A stretch of 64,000 bases of DNA from JAUILH01 sp965230535 (GCA_965230535.1 OZ246010.1:1426001-1490000); one strand, 5' to 3'. Positions 32,998-41,113 are shown, numbered from the stretch's first letter. The notes: generated from the sequence alone by a model not told the origin. Numbers and translations: made by a program.

Positions 32998-34758
32998 ATG
33001 GAACCAAAATCTTTTTCACGACTTTTCGATATCATTCATTTCCAGAATAAAAAGTTTCCCCAACCGGTTGCTTTTGCAGATAAAATTGACGGAAAATGGC
33101 GAACTAAATCAACGGCTGACGTCATTGAATTGGCCGACCAATTTAGCCGTGGTTTGCTAAAAAAGGGGTTAGGTGCAGGCGATAAAGTTGCCGTGATTTC
33201 CAATAACAGAAGTGAATGGTCCATTTCAGATATTGGCATGCTTCAAATTGGCGTGGTCAATGTTCCTGTTTATCCAACGATTTCTTCGGAAGATTTTGCT
33301 TACATATTCAACCATGCAGAAGTAAAAATGGTAATCGTAAGTGATCAGGAGCTTTTGGATAAAGTCAACGAAATTAAAAATGAGGTCCCCCCACTCGAAT
33401 CTATTTACACTTTTAACGAGATATCGGGCACTCCAAACTGGATGGAAATTGTAGAAGCAGGAAAGTCCTCAAATGAAGACTTAGATCCTCACAGAGAAAA
33501 GATCAAAACTGAAGATTTAGCCACCATTATTTATACCTCAGGAACTACTGGCAGACCAAAGGGTGTGATGCTTTCTCATCGTAATTTGGTGTCCAATGTC
33601 ATCAGCTGTACGCCACGTGTTCCTGTTCGAGACGGACACAAATCATTGAGCTTTCTTCCGGTTTGTCACGTATACGAGCGCATGCTTTTGTATTTGTACC
33701 AATCTTTGGGTGTTCAGGTTTACTTTGCTGAATCAATGGATACCATTGGTGATGATTTGAGAGACGTTAAACCAGAAGTATTTACGGCTGTTCCAAGGCT
33801 CCTGGAGAAAGTGTATGACAAAATCGTTGCGAAGGGTTCAGAACTTTCCGGCGTCAAGAAAAAGCTCTTCTTTTGGGCACTGGAGCTCGGTCAGGAATAT
33901 GACGTAAAAGGCAAAAGTTCTTTATATCAATTTAAGCTAAAAATAGCACGCAGACTGATCTTTAGTAAGTGGCAGGCAGCACTTGGCGGCAATTGCATGG
34001 CTGCGGTATCCGGATCAGCGGCACTCCAACCAAGATTGGCAAGGGTATTTATTGCCGCAGGTATCCCCATTTATGAAGGGTATGGCCTGACAGAAACATC
34101 TCCTGTGATCAGTGTGAATTGTTTTAAGGATGATGGATTGAGAATTGGTACTGTGGGACGGTTGGTAGATGATGTTGAGGTAAAAATCGCAGATGATGGT
34201 GAAATTCTGGTCAAAGGTCCGAACGTAATGTTAGGCTACTATAAACAGCCCGACTTAACAGCTGAAGTGATTGATAAAGATGGATGGTTTCATACAGGTG
34301 ATATCGGTATTTTCCAGGAAGGAGAGTATTTGAAAATTACGGATAGAAAGAAAGAGATTTTCAAAACATCCGGAGGTAAATACATTGCACCTCAGGTGAT
34401 GGAAAACAAGTTTAAAGAATCCAGATTCATCGCTCAGCTTATGGTCATTGGAGAACATCAAAAACATCCTGCAGCTCTCATTGTACCCGACATTGAATTT
34501 GTGCAGGAATGGGCCAAAAGAAAAGGCATTGCGCTTGACGAAAATAAGCTATCGGAAAATGAAGCTTTAGTAGCACGAATTCAAAAAGAGGTAGACACCT
34601 ACAACACCAATTTTGGAAATTGGGAACAAATCAAAAAGTTCGAATTGTGCTCGCAGGAATGGACCGTTGAAACAGGTGAACTCACACCCACACTAAAGCT
34701 AAAAAGAAAGGTGATCATAAATAAATATGACCACCTTATTAAAAAGATATACGGGTAA
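32998..34758 (+). CDS. Long-chain fatty acid-CoA ligase (AMP-forming)
   Basis: 586 residues of the adenylate-forming superfamily, converting fatty acid, ATP and CoA to acyl-CoA, AMP and PPi. The P-loop-like motif TIIYTSGTTGRPKGVMLS is at about 175-192; YEGYGLTETSP is the A5 motif; WFHTGDIG and the hinge ITDRKKEIFKTSGGKYIAP are the A7/A8 motifs with the C-terminal catalytic lysine region following. The size and the KTSGGKYIAP form match the FACL/FAA15 group widespread in Bacteroidota. A near-consensus promoter (TTG, 23 bases, TAGTTTTA) lies just upstream at 32950-32983. It converges with a small lipoprotein gene three bases past its stop. Confidence 0.93.
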   Translation: MEPKSFSRLFDIIHFQNKKFPQPVAFADKIDGKWRTKSTADVIELADQFSRGLLKKGLGAGDKVAVISNNRSEWSISDIGMLQIGVVNVPVYPTISSEDFAYIFNHAEVKMVIVSDQELLDKVNEIKNEVPPLESIYTFNEISGTPNWMEIVEAGKSSNEDLDPHREKIKTEDLATIIYTSGTTGRPKGVMLSHRNLVSNVISCTPRVPVRDGHKSLSFLPVCHVYERMLLYLYQSLGVQVYFAESMDTIGDDLRDVKPEVFTAVPRLLEKVYDKIVAKGSELSGVKKKLFFWALELGQEYDVKGKSSLYQFKLKIARRLIFSKWQAALGGNCMAAVSGSAALQPRLARVFIAAGIPIYEGYGLTETSPVISVNCFKDDGLRIGTVGRLVDDVEVKIADDGEILVKGPNVMLGYYKQPDLTAEVIDKDGWFHTGDIGIFQEGEYLKITDRKKEIFKTSGGKYIAPQVMENKFKESRFIAQLMVIGEHQKHPAALIVPDIEFVQEWAKRKGIALDENKLSENEALVARIQKEVDTYNTNFGNWEQIKKFELCSQEWTVETGELTPTLKLKRKVIINKYDHLIKKIYG

Positions 34759-34761
34759 AGA

Positions 34762-35019
34762 TTATTTACACGCTTCTATTTCTTTCATAATCTCTTCTTT
34801 CTCTTCATCGGAGGCATCTTTGAACTTCTCCATCATTTCATCCTGCATCTTTTTGCAAGCTTCCTTAAGATCTTTGTCTTCAGTCGACTCATCAAGATTC
34901 ACACACTCGCATAGGCTTGGACCCTTAGCTTCTTCACTTTCCTCATCTTTTTTGTCATCTCCACAAGACACGAACGCCATCATGCTCAATAACGTAGCAC
35001 TAAATAGTAGTTTTTTCAT
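34762..35019 (-). CDS. Small acidic lipoprotein, unknown function
   Basis: 85 residues. The lipoprotein signal peptide (MKKLLFSATLLSMMAFVSC-GDDKKDEE) is almost the same in type as that of the divergent Cys-repeat lipoprotein. The mature part is about 65 residues, highly charged, with a CECVNL motif, a further cysteine in LKEACKKMQ and a terminal CK. The central part looks helical (KKMQDEMMEKFKDASDEEKEEIMKEIEA). The spacing of its four cysteines resembles small helical Bacteroidota lipoproteins, where disulfides would be expected. No family recognised. Confidence 0.75.
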   Translation of the reverse strand: MKKLLFSATLLSMMAFVSCGDDKKDEESEEAKGPSLCECVNLDESTEDKDLKEACKKMQDEMMEKFKDASDEEKEEIMKEIEACK

Positions 35020-35098
35020 GGTACTTTAGTTTTTATTTTGTGTTAATACTCTACAATACATAGAGTTGGCACAAGAAACAGTTAAAATCTGATCTACG

Positions 35099-35131
35099 CA
35101 CAAAACTGTGAAAAACTATTGTCGTTTTGTG
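35099..35131. repeat. Inverted repeat between the two divergent lipoprotein genes
   Basis: CACAAAAC and GTTTTGTG form a perfect 8-base inverted repeat with a 17-base spacer, upstream of the plus-strand promoter at 35173. It may be an operator or chance; no factor is suggested by the context. Confidence 0.3.
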
Positions 35132-35172
35132 GACACTATTCGCCATTTTATTAGAAAATACACTCTGCATGA

Positions 35173-35203
35173 TTTGATATTATTAGGAATTGACATATAT
35201 TTG
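35173..35203 (+). promoter_or_regulatory. Bacteroidota-type promoter of the Cys-repeat lipoprotein gene
   Basis: TTTG, then 19 bases, then TATATTTG: an exact match to the Flavobacterium/Bacteroides consensus (TTTG-N17-23-TAnnTTTG). The expected start site is about 35210, giving a leader of about 17 bases before the ATG at 35227. This supports 35227 rather than 35212 as the translation start. Confidence 0.7.
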
Positions 35204-35226
35204 CCGCAAACGTGAAATTAATTAAG

Positions 35227-35583
35227 ATGAAAAAGACACTAAGATTATTAAGCCTAGGGCTTGTATTAGCTTTCACTGCATCTGCTACTTTGACTAGCTG
35301 TGGTGACGAAAAGAAAGACGAAGAAAAGAAAGACGAAGAGAAGACTGAAGCTCCTGCAGCTGACGCTCCTGAGGCTGATGCACCAGAAGCAGATGCTCCT
35401 GAGGCAGACGCTCCAGAAGCTGACACTCCGGAAGAAGATCACAAATGTGAAGAAGGTAAGTGTGAGGAAGGAAAATGTGAAGAAGGTAAGTGCGAAGAAG
35501 GAAAATGTGAAGAAGGTAAGTGTGAAGAGGGAAAATGTGAAGAAGGTAAGTGCGAGGAAGGAAAATGTGAAGGTGGAGAGTAA
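35227..35583 (+). CDS. Lipoprotein with EADAPE and CEEGK tandem repeats
   Basis: 118 residues from the ATG at 35227. A lipoprotein signal peptide ends TLTSCGDE. A Lys/Asp/Glu linker (KKDEEKKDEEK) follows, then four to five copies of an EADAPE-type hexapeptide, then eight perfect CEEGK pentapeptides and a final CEGGE. A cysteine therefore falls every fifth residue, flanked by two glutamates and a lysine: nine regularly spaced thiols in a chain that cannot fold as a normal domain. Possible roles are metal binding or surface cross-linking. It resembles no family I can name. The DNA repeats in 15- and 30-base units, and a strong terminator follows 20 bases after the stop. Confidence 0.8.
   Translation: MKKTLRLLSLGLVLAFTASATLTSCGDEKKDEEKKDEEKTEAPAADAPEADAPEADAPEADAPEADTPEEDHKCEEGKCEEGKCEEGKCEEGKCEEGKCEEGKCEEGKCEEGKCEGGE
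35446..35580. repeat. 15/30-bp tandem repeat coding CEEGK pentapeptides
   Basis: Nine 15-base units alternate two codon versions, one with GGTAAG and one with GGAAAA at the Gly-Lys codons, producing a 30-base higher-order period. The alternation implies expansion by duplication of a two-unit block. A separate 18-base-type repeat coding EADAPE lies just upstream (about 35355-35430). Confidence 0.9.
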
Positions 35584-35602
35584 TCTTTCTCTTTAACGAT
35601 AT

Positions 35603-35637
35603 AAAAAAACCCTGGTAATTGTATCAGGGTTTTTTTT
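35603..35637 (+). terminator. Rho-independent terminator after the Cys-repeat lipoprotein
   Basis: AACCCTG pairs with CAGGGTT around a 10-base loop; the stem is extended by A/T pairs and followed by eight or more T residues. It works best on the plus strand but, with the A-run on the left, could act in both directions. Confidence 0.85.
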
Positions 35638-35720
35638 ATGCTCCAAAAGTTCATCATGTAATTAGTTTTTTTAACATTGTCCCTATCAAAGAATCCAGAG
35701 ACATATCAAGAAAAGCATTT

Positions 35721-36242
35721 ATGCAAAGAGTTATTCTGGCCGGCGTGGCCGTACAACTCCCCTGGCTTATATCTTGTGAAAATTCTGAAGAGGACACAGA
35801 AGCTCCTCTCAAACTAACTTGGAAACAGGCCATTCTGGATCACCTGATTCCGGCAGACCAACACGGTCCGGGAGCAATAGACTTTCTAGCTGATAAGTAT
35901 ATCGATTGGTACCTCAACGACAAATTAATCGATCCTTCGGACAGAGATTATGTTGCCAATGGATTTAAGAAATTTGAAGACCAATTCGACACCAAGGCTT
36001 TTGAAGATATGAATGCCTCCAAAAGAGAAGCCATCATTCAGGAAGCCTACGATACATCCTGGGGGAAATCCTGGTTGTCAAGAATCATGACATTGAGTTT
36101 TGAGGCCATGTTGACCCACCCTCTATACAAAGGAAATCCGGAAAGAATTGGCTGGGAGTGGCTGGAACATACACCAGGTCAACCAGAGCCCAACGAAAAC
36201 ATCATGTATCCAAAAATATTCTCCACCATTCATGAAAGCTAA
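35721..36242 (+). CDS. Gluconate 2-dehydrogenase subunit 3-like protein
   Basis: A small subunit that accompanies GMC-type dehydrogenases. 173 residues from the ATG at 35721, the only in-frame ATG near the start. The frame continues upstream with residues SRDISRKAF that look like the basic N-region of a Tat-like leader, so a rare start codon further upstream (for example ATT near 35675) is possible. A hydrophobic run ends PWLISC, suggesting a lipoprotein or Tat signal. The mature part has LTWKQAILDHLIPADQHGPGAIDFLADKYID and TLSFEAMLTHPLYKGNPERIGWEWL, both typical of the family. It overlaps the GMC oxidoreductase gene by 11 bases, supporting a two-subunit enzyme. Confidence 0.8.
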   Translation: MQRVILAGVAVQLPWLISCENSEEDTEAPLKLTWKQAILDHLIPADQHGPGAIDFLADKYIDWYLNDKLIDPSDRDYVANGFKKFEDQFDTKAFEDMNASKREAIIQEAYDTSWGKSWLSRIMTLSFEAMLTHPLYKGNPERIGWEWLEHTPGQPEPNENIMYPKIFSTIHES

Positions 36243-37914
36243 AATTTGTGTCATAGGAAGTGGAGCTGGTGCCGGACCGATTATCTCTGAGATGTCCAAG
36301 GCAGGTCATGAAGTTATTGTCCTGGAAAAAGGCCCATGGATTAAAACCGAACACTTCTCTAAAGATGAAATGGTGGCTACCAGAAGATCTGTTTACACAC
36401 CGGACCTCAGGGACGAAAGACACGTACTCACCAGGCCAAAAGATGATGGTTTTGAAGCAAAAAACACCTACGATATTGGCAAAGATATTTGGCAAGGCAA
36501 TGTCGTAGGAGGCTCCTCAAATTTCATGAGTGGTTATTTCCACAGAATGAAACCCAAGGATTTTAACCTTCTGAGTAGCTATGGCCCCATAGAAGGTGCC
36601 AATATCGTAGACTGGCCCATTTCATATGAGGACATGGAGCCGTATTATACCAAAGTAGAAACTGAAGTAGGTGTTTCCGGAAAAGCAGTGAGTCATCCAT
36701 TTTTGGAAAGCCGTTCAACAGAAGATTACCCCTACCCGCCTTTAGCTGAAAACATCATTGCTGAAAAACTGGACTCGGCCGGAAAAGAATTGGGATACAA
36801 TCTCGTACCAGTACCGAGGGCAATTCTATCCAGATCCAAGGACGACAGATCCTCTTGTTACATGTCCAACTATTGCGGAAGTTATGGTTGTTCTTCAGAT
36901 GCCAAAGGAAGTTCGAGAGCTGCACTAATCAACGGTGCGCTTGCGACAGGAAATTGTCAGTTAATTCCAAATGCCAAAGTTTTCCATCTGGAAACCAATG
37001 GAAAAGGGAAACTTGTAAAAGCCTGGTATCATGACGCCGAAGGTCAGAAACAAGCTATTGAGGCAGACATATTCGTGGTTGCCTGCCAGGCCATTGAATC
37101 TTCCAGACTTCTCCTGATGAGCAAAAACAAAGAATTTGAATACGGATTGGCAAACAATTATGATCAGGTTGGAAAGAACCTGGTCTTTTCAGCCGGAGGT
37201 GTTGGTAGCTGCAATCTTTTCTATGATGATTTCTCGGAAAGTGATGCTATGAAACTATCTCTGCCTGGACTATTCATCAACCGTGCTCTATATGATTGGT
37301 ACGAGATAGACGATCCGGACATGGGCGGAAAAGTAAAAGGTGGGATTGCAGATTTTGTATGGGAACACGCCAACCCCATCACCAAAGCAGTTAAACTAAA
37401 GAAGAAGAGCGGCAAGCTAATTTGGGGAAATGAGTTGAAAGAGAGAATGAAAAACCATTTCACCAAACAACGCATGCTCAAATTTGAAGTTTTCGTGGAC
37501 TGGAATCCCAACGATAATTGCCATGTAAGTTTGGCGAAAAATGTCAAAGACAAATGGAATGATCCCGTAGCCAATGTGAAGCTTGGTTACCATGAACAGG
37601 ACATTAAAGTTGGACGCTATGTGTCTCAAAAAGCAGTTGAAATTCTCAAACAGGTTGGTGGTAAAAATGTATCCTGGGGAGTTGGTGGCAATCCGCCATT
37701 TAACCTTCAGGCCGGAGGTTGTCGTTTTGGAGACGATCCTAAAACCTCTGTACTGGATGCTAATTGCAAGGCACATGATGTAGATAATTTATACGTCACA
37801 GATGGCAGCTTTATGCCAACCGGAGGAAGTGTTACTTTTACATGGACCATCTACGCCAACAGTTTCAGAGTAGCAGATCATTTATTGGAGAGATTGGGAA
37901 GGGTACATTCTTAA
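36232..37914 (+). CDS. GMC family FAD-dependent oxidoreductase
   Basis: 561 residues from the ATG at 36232 (the frame is open further upstream, inside the previous gene). A dinucleotide-binding GSGAGAGPIISEMSKAGHEV starts four residues in. WQGNVVGGSSNFMSGYFHR is the GMC signature near the flavin. The C-terminal domain has QAGGCRFGDDPKTSV and NLYVTDGSFMPTGGSVTFTWTIYAN, which hold the active-site region and the FAD ribityl contact. Together with the preceding small subunit it resembles gluconate 2-dehydrogenase or related periplasmic sugar/alcohol dehydrogenases. No cytochrome subunit is adjacent. The substrate cannot be assigned. Confidence 0.88.
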   Translation: MKAKICVIGSGAGAGPIISEMSKAGHEVIVLEKGPWIKTEHFSKDEMVATRRSVYTPDLRDERHVLTRPKDDGFEAKNTYDIGKDIWQGNVVGGSSNFMSGYFHRMKPKDFNLLSSYGPIEGANIVDWPISYEDMEPYYTKVETEVGVSGKAVSHPFLESRSTEDYPYPPLAENIIAEKLDSAGKELGYNLVPVPRAILSRSKDDRSSCYMSNYCGSYGCSSDAKGSSRAALINGALATGNCQLIPNAKVFHLETNGKGKLVKAWYHDAEGQKQAIEADIFVVACQAIESSRLLLMSKNKEFEYGLANNYDQVGKNLVFSAGGVGSCNLFYDDFSESDAMKLSLPGLFINRALYDWYEIDDPDMGGKVKGGIADFVWEHANPITKAVKLKKKSGKLIWGNELKERMKNHFTKQRMLKFEVFVDWNPNDNCHVSLAKNVKDKWNDPVANVKLGYHEQDIKVGRYVSQKAVEILKQVGGKNVSWGVGGNPPFNLQAGGCRFGDDPKTSVLDANCKAHDVDNLYVTDGSFMPTGGSVTFTWTIYANSFRVADHLLERLGRVHS

Positions 37915-39768
37915 ATGAATTATTTATCAGTAGAAAATATCAGTAAACGTTTCGGAGAAAAACTCTTGTTCTCTGATGTCACTTTTGGTATCGACAAAGG
38001 AGATAAAGTAGCTTTGGTAGCGAGAAATGGCGCAGGAAAATCGACATTGCTCGGACTTCTCAGTCATTACGACACACCCGATACCGGAAAAATCGTTTAC
38101 AGAAAAAGCATTGAGGTGGCTTTTCTTGAACAGGAGGATAAGTTCGACCCAAAAAAGACCATTCTTCAAACCGCATTAGACCCTAACAACAAGAATCATC
38201 AGGCCATTATCAACTACCAAAAAGCAGTTGAAGGGAATTATGATATGGACAAGGCCCTTGAGCGAATGAATGAACTCAATGCCTGGGATGGAGATGTAAA
38301 AATCAAAGAGATCCTCACTCAATTGAAACTGGACAATTTTGACAAAATCATTGGCGAATTATCCGGAGGACAAAAGAAACGATTGGCTCTGGCTAAAATC
38401 CTGGCAGCTGAACCGGACTTCATGATTCTCGATGAACCTACCAACCACCTGGACCTGGAAATGATAGAGTGGCTGGAGAGTAAATTAAGAACGAGTAATT
38501 CCACCATTTTAATGGTCACACACGACAGATACTTTCTGGAATTGGTGTGCGATACCATTATTGAATTAGATCGTCAGACGACCTTTAAGTATCAGGGGAA
38601 TTTCTCGACCTTTCTGCAGAAGAAAGAGGAGCGTGCCCAAATCGAACAAGCCACTATCACCAAAGCGAAAAATCTCTACCGCACCGAGTTGGAATGGATG
38701 AGACGAATGCCTAAAGCAAGGGGAACCAAGGCTAAATCGAGACAAAATGCATTTTACGAAACCGAGAAAATTGCACTTAAAAAGGTCAAAGAAGAAACAC
38801 TGGAACTCCGCATAAAACCAGAACGTCTGGGGTCAAAGATCATGGAATTCCACAAGGTTTCCTTCGGGTTTGATGAACTCATTCTGCTCAAAAATTTTAC
38901 CTACATCTTCAAGAAAAATGAGCGCGTAGGCATCATTGGTTCTAATGGAATTGGTAAGACAAGTTTACTGAAACTGATGCTTCAAAAGTACGAACCTACC
39001 ATGGGGAAGGTGGTACACGGTGAGACCTTGAAGATTGGCTATTACTCTCAGGATGGTCTTCAGTTTAAAGATGACAAACGCGTTATTGAAGTCATTAAAG
39101 ACATTGCCGAATTTATTCCATTGGAAAAAGGTAAAACCTTATCTGCCGCTCAAATGCTGGAACGCTTCCTATTCCCGAGAGACATGCACTGGCAGTACGT
39201 CAATACTTTAAGCGGAGGTGAAAAGAAACGACTTTATCTCCTCACCGTTTTAATGTCGAATCCGAACTTTTTAATTCTGGATGAACCTACCAACGATCTG
39301 GATATCTACGCCATGGCTGCTTTGGAAGATTACATTCATCATTTTCAAGGTTGTGTGATGGTAGTTTCTCATGATAGATTCTTTCTGGATAAAATTGCAG
39401 AACACTTATTTGTCTTCACGGGTGGCGGAAATGTAAAAGATCATCCTGGTGCATACAGCAGTTATCTCGAGAAGAAAAAGGACATTTTTAAGGAGGCCAA
39501 TAAGAGTTCTCAGAAACCTGCTCAAGCTAAAAAAACAGCTCCTGTAAAAAAGGAAAAAACGAAACTGAGCTATAACGAACAACGTGAATATGATTTGCTG
39601 GGCAAAGAAATTGAGAAACTGGAAGCTGAGCAAAATGATATGAATGCCATCATCTCCGAAGGACAGGTCATTGATAATCCTGAAGAATTCTACAAAAGAT
39701 TGTCTGAACTAGGCGATCTGATTGACGAAAAAAGCATGCGCTGGCTGGAGCTCTCAGAGTACGCCTAG
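37915..39768 (+). CDS. ABC-F family ATPase (Uup-like)
   Basis: 617 residues, two fused ABC ATPase domains with no membrane segments. First domain: Walker A ARNGAGKSTLL, signature LSGGQKKRLALAK, Walker B FMILDEPTNHLDLE. Second domain: Walker A GSNGIGKTSLL, signature LSGGEKKRLYLL, Walker B FLILDEPTNDLDI. An interdomain linker (LYRTELEWMRRMPKARGTKAKSRQNAF) and a C-terminal coiled coil (about 545-615) match Uup-type members, which bind the ribosome E site or branched DNA. The start directly follows the GMC stop (TAAATG). Target antibiotic resistance is unlikely to be the primary role. Confidence 0.93.
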   Translation: MNYLSVENISKRFGEKLLFSDVTFGIDKGDKVALVARNGAGKSTLLGLLSHYDTPDTGKIVYRKSIEVAFLEQEDKFDPKKTILQTALDPNNKNHQAIINYQKAVEGNYDMDKALERMNELNAWDGDVKIKEILTQLKLDNFDKIIGELSGGQKKRLALAKILAAEPDFMILDEPTNHLDLEMIEWLESKLRTSNSTILMVTHDRYFLELVCDTIIELDRQTTFKYQGNFSTFLQKKEERAQIEQATITKAKNLYRTELEWMRRMPKARGTKAKSRQNAFYETEKIALKKVKEETLELRIKPERLGSKIMEFHKVSFGFDELILLKNFTYIFKKNERVGIIGSNGIGKTSLLKLMLQKYEPTMGKVVHGETLKIGYYSQDGLQFKDDKRVIEVIKDIAEFIPLEKGKTLSAAQMLERFLFPRDMHWQYVNTLSGGEKKRLYLLTVLMSNPNFLILDEPTNDLDIYAMAALEDYIHHFQGCVMVVSHDRFFLDKIAEHLFVFTGGGNVKDHPGAYSSYLEKKKDIFKEANKSSQKPAQAKKTAPVKKEKTKLSYNEQREYDLLGKEIEKLEAEQNDMNAIISEGQVIDNPEEFYKRLSELGDLIDEKSMRWLELSEYA

Positions 39769-39792
39769 GCACCTTGATGGTTATCTCCAATT

Positions 39793-39822
39793 TTGAAGAT
39801 CAGTAAAAAACCAGTAGTTTTG
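39793..39822 (+). promoter_or_regulatory. Bacteroidota-type promoter upstream of the secreted ClpP-fold gene
   Basis: TTG (within TTTTG), 19 bases, then TAGTTTTG, which fits TAnnTTTG exactly. A start site near 39829 would give an unusually long leader of about 100 bases before the ATG at 39933. That leader contains a strong hairpin and an eight-codon open frame. Confidence 0.6.
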
Positions 39823-39840
39823 TAGTGCTGGTCATCTAAC

Positions 39841-39932
39841 ATATGGAAGACATTGGGAGGCCGGTATAGTACCCACAGAAGAGTTCTGTTACCATATCTA
39901 AGCATTAAAAATGAATAGATATGGTATCTAAA
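39841..39932 (+). promoter_or_regulatory. Structured leader (hairpin with alternative pairing) before the ClpP-fold gene
   Basis: TACCATATCTA (39890-39900) and TAGATATGGTA (39916-39926) form a perfect 11-bp inverted repeat with a 15-base loop, ending six bases before the ATG at 39933. An upstream ATATGG (39841-39846) could pair with the same left arm and compete with the hairpin. A short frame ATG...TAG (39843-39869, eight codons) sits in between. The layout suggests start-site masking or an attenuator. It matches no riboswitch class that I recognise. Confidence 0.45.
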
Positions 39933-41102
39933 ATGAACAAATTCCCTACCCTAACTTTAAAAAGAAACTTCATTACTGCACTTTGCATTGCATTTTCTTA
40001 TGGCGCGCATGCCCAAACACCAGAGAGTTGCGATTGTGAAGTTGATACAACCGGACTAAAAGCTTATCTGGACGTAACCACACTGAATGAAAACGGAAAT
40101 CTTCAATTCAGCGTTCCATCAGCCTCTTCAACCTTCGCAGTGCTGCACGGTGTAATCAATACGGGCACACCAACTGTAGTACAAAACTTCATTAGCAATT
40201 ACCCAAATGTGACCACCCTGGTTTTTATGCAGATGCCCGGAAGTGCTGACGACAATGCCAACCTTCAGGCTGCACAGGCCATTAAAAATGCCGGATTTAA
40301 AACCTATTTACCTTCGGTGAACGCATATTCTCAGGATGCCTTTATTGCTTCCGGTGCCGTTGATATGTTCTTGTCTGGTGATCTCAGAGTCATTGATCAA
40401 GGTGCTGAAGTTGGTGTGCATTCATGGAGCGACGGATCAAATGATGCCACCTTTTACCCTGTTGGACATGCTTATCATATGCCTTATATCAACTACTATG
40501 TTTCTATGGGCTTTAGCCAAACAGAAGCTGAAGATTTCTACTATTTTACCATCAATGCGGCTCCGGCAAATGGCATTCATTTAATGACCGAACAAGAACT
40601 GGAACAGTATAAACTAAGAACGTGTACATATTCAGCAACACCTTCTTACAGTGTTTTTTCTTCGGGAGGAAATCTGGTGGCAAGCCTGTCAAATGCATCC
40701 TATCAATGGATTGACTGCGACAATTCCAATATGCCCATCTCTGGTGAAACCAATCAAACCTTTACACCAGTGAGCAATGGCAACTATGCGGTTCAGGTTA
40801 CTGAAGCAGGGTGTTCCGGCACGTCTCCATGTGTATCTACTTTCTTGTCAACACCGGATGATATCTTAAGAAACCTCAGTATCTATCCCAATCCAACCAC
40901 AGACTACCTGAATATTTCAGGAATTGAGTCGCTTCATGATTTTAAGAAGATTGAAATCTTGTCGCTTGATGGAAAATTGATTTCAGAGCATTCTGTTGCT
41001 TCCTCAAAACTATACCTGAATATCGTAGATGAAGGCATGTACTTTTTGAAAATCTATACGAAACAAAACGTTCGAATGATTAAGTTTCTTTTCAAACATT
41101 AA
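39933..41102 (+). CDS. Secreted ClpP-fold (COG3904-like) protein with T9SS type A sorting domain
   Basis: Start set at ATG 39933 (MNKFPTLTL), since the ATG at 39921 lies in the hairpin arm. 389 residues. A signal peptide ends YGAHAQ. The core (about 45-220) follows the ClpP/crotonase fold: FAVLHGVINTGTP, VTTLVFMQMPGSADD (place of the SPGGS loop), IASGAVDMFLSG with a serine at about 140 and AEVGVHSW with a histidine at about 163. The 23-residue Ser-His gap is close to ClpP's 25. MTEQELEQYKL matches the usual LT..EL..YGL end. A PKD-like beta segment follows (SYQWIDCDNSNMPISG), and the last 75 residues (LSIYPNPTTDYLNISG ... MYFLKIYTKQ) are a T9SS type A sorting domain. Predicted cell-surface or secreted serine hydrolase. 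Confidence 0.75.
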   Translation: MNKFPTLTLKRNFITALCIAFSYGAHAQTPESCDCEVDTTGLKAYLDVTTLNENGNLQFSVPSASSTFAVLHGVINTGTPTVVQNFISNYPNVTTLVFMQMPGSADDNANLQAAQAIKNAGFKTYLPSVNAYSQDAFIASGAVDMFLSGDLRVIDQGAEVGVHSWSDGSNDATFYPVGHAYHMPYINYYVSMGFSQTEAEDFYYFTINAAPANGIHLMTEQELEQYKLRTCTYSATPSYSVFSSGGNLVASLSNASYQWIDCDNSNMPISGETNQTFTPVSNGNYAVQVTEAGCSGTSPCVSTFLSTPDDILRNLSIYPNPTTDYLNISGIESLHDFKKIEILSLDGKLISEHSVASSKLYLNIVDEGMYFLKIYTKQNVRMIKFLFKH

Positions 41103-41113
41103 TCAAACGTTTG

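Noticed and set aside
35446..35580. Possible CRISPR-like or satellite array (regular 15/30-base repeats)
   Set aside because: No spacers exist; the period is a multiple of three and codes a perfect pentapeptide repeat in the frame of a lipoprotein.
35151..35657. Minus-strand frames rich in Ser-Gly-Ala and Ser-Ser-His-Leu-Pro over the lipoprotein repeats
   Set aside because: They are only the antisense of the EADAPE and CEEGK codons. The plus strand has the promoter, lipobox and terminator.
36148..36231. Longer N-terminus for the GMC oxidoreductase
   Set aside because: The extra residues lie inside the preceding gene and lack homology-like features; the FAD-binding motif begins just after the ATG at 36232.
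39769..39932. Known riboswitch upstream of the ClpP-fold gene
   Set aside because: I could not match the conserved cores of TPP, cobalamin, SAM, preQ1 or fluoride riboswitches. The structure is reported only as an unclassified leader.
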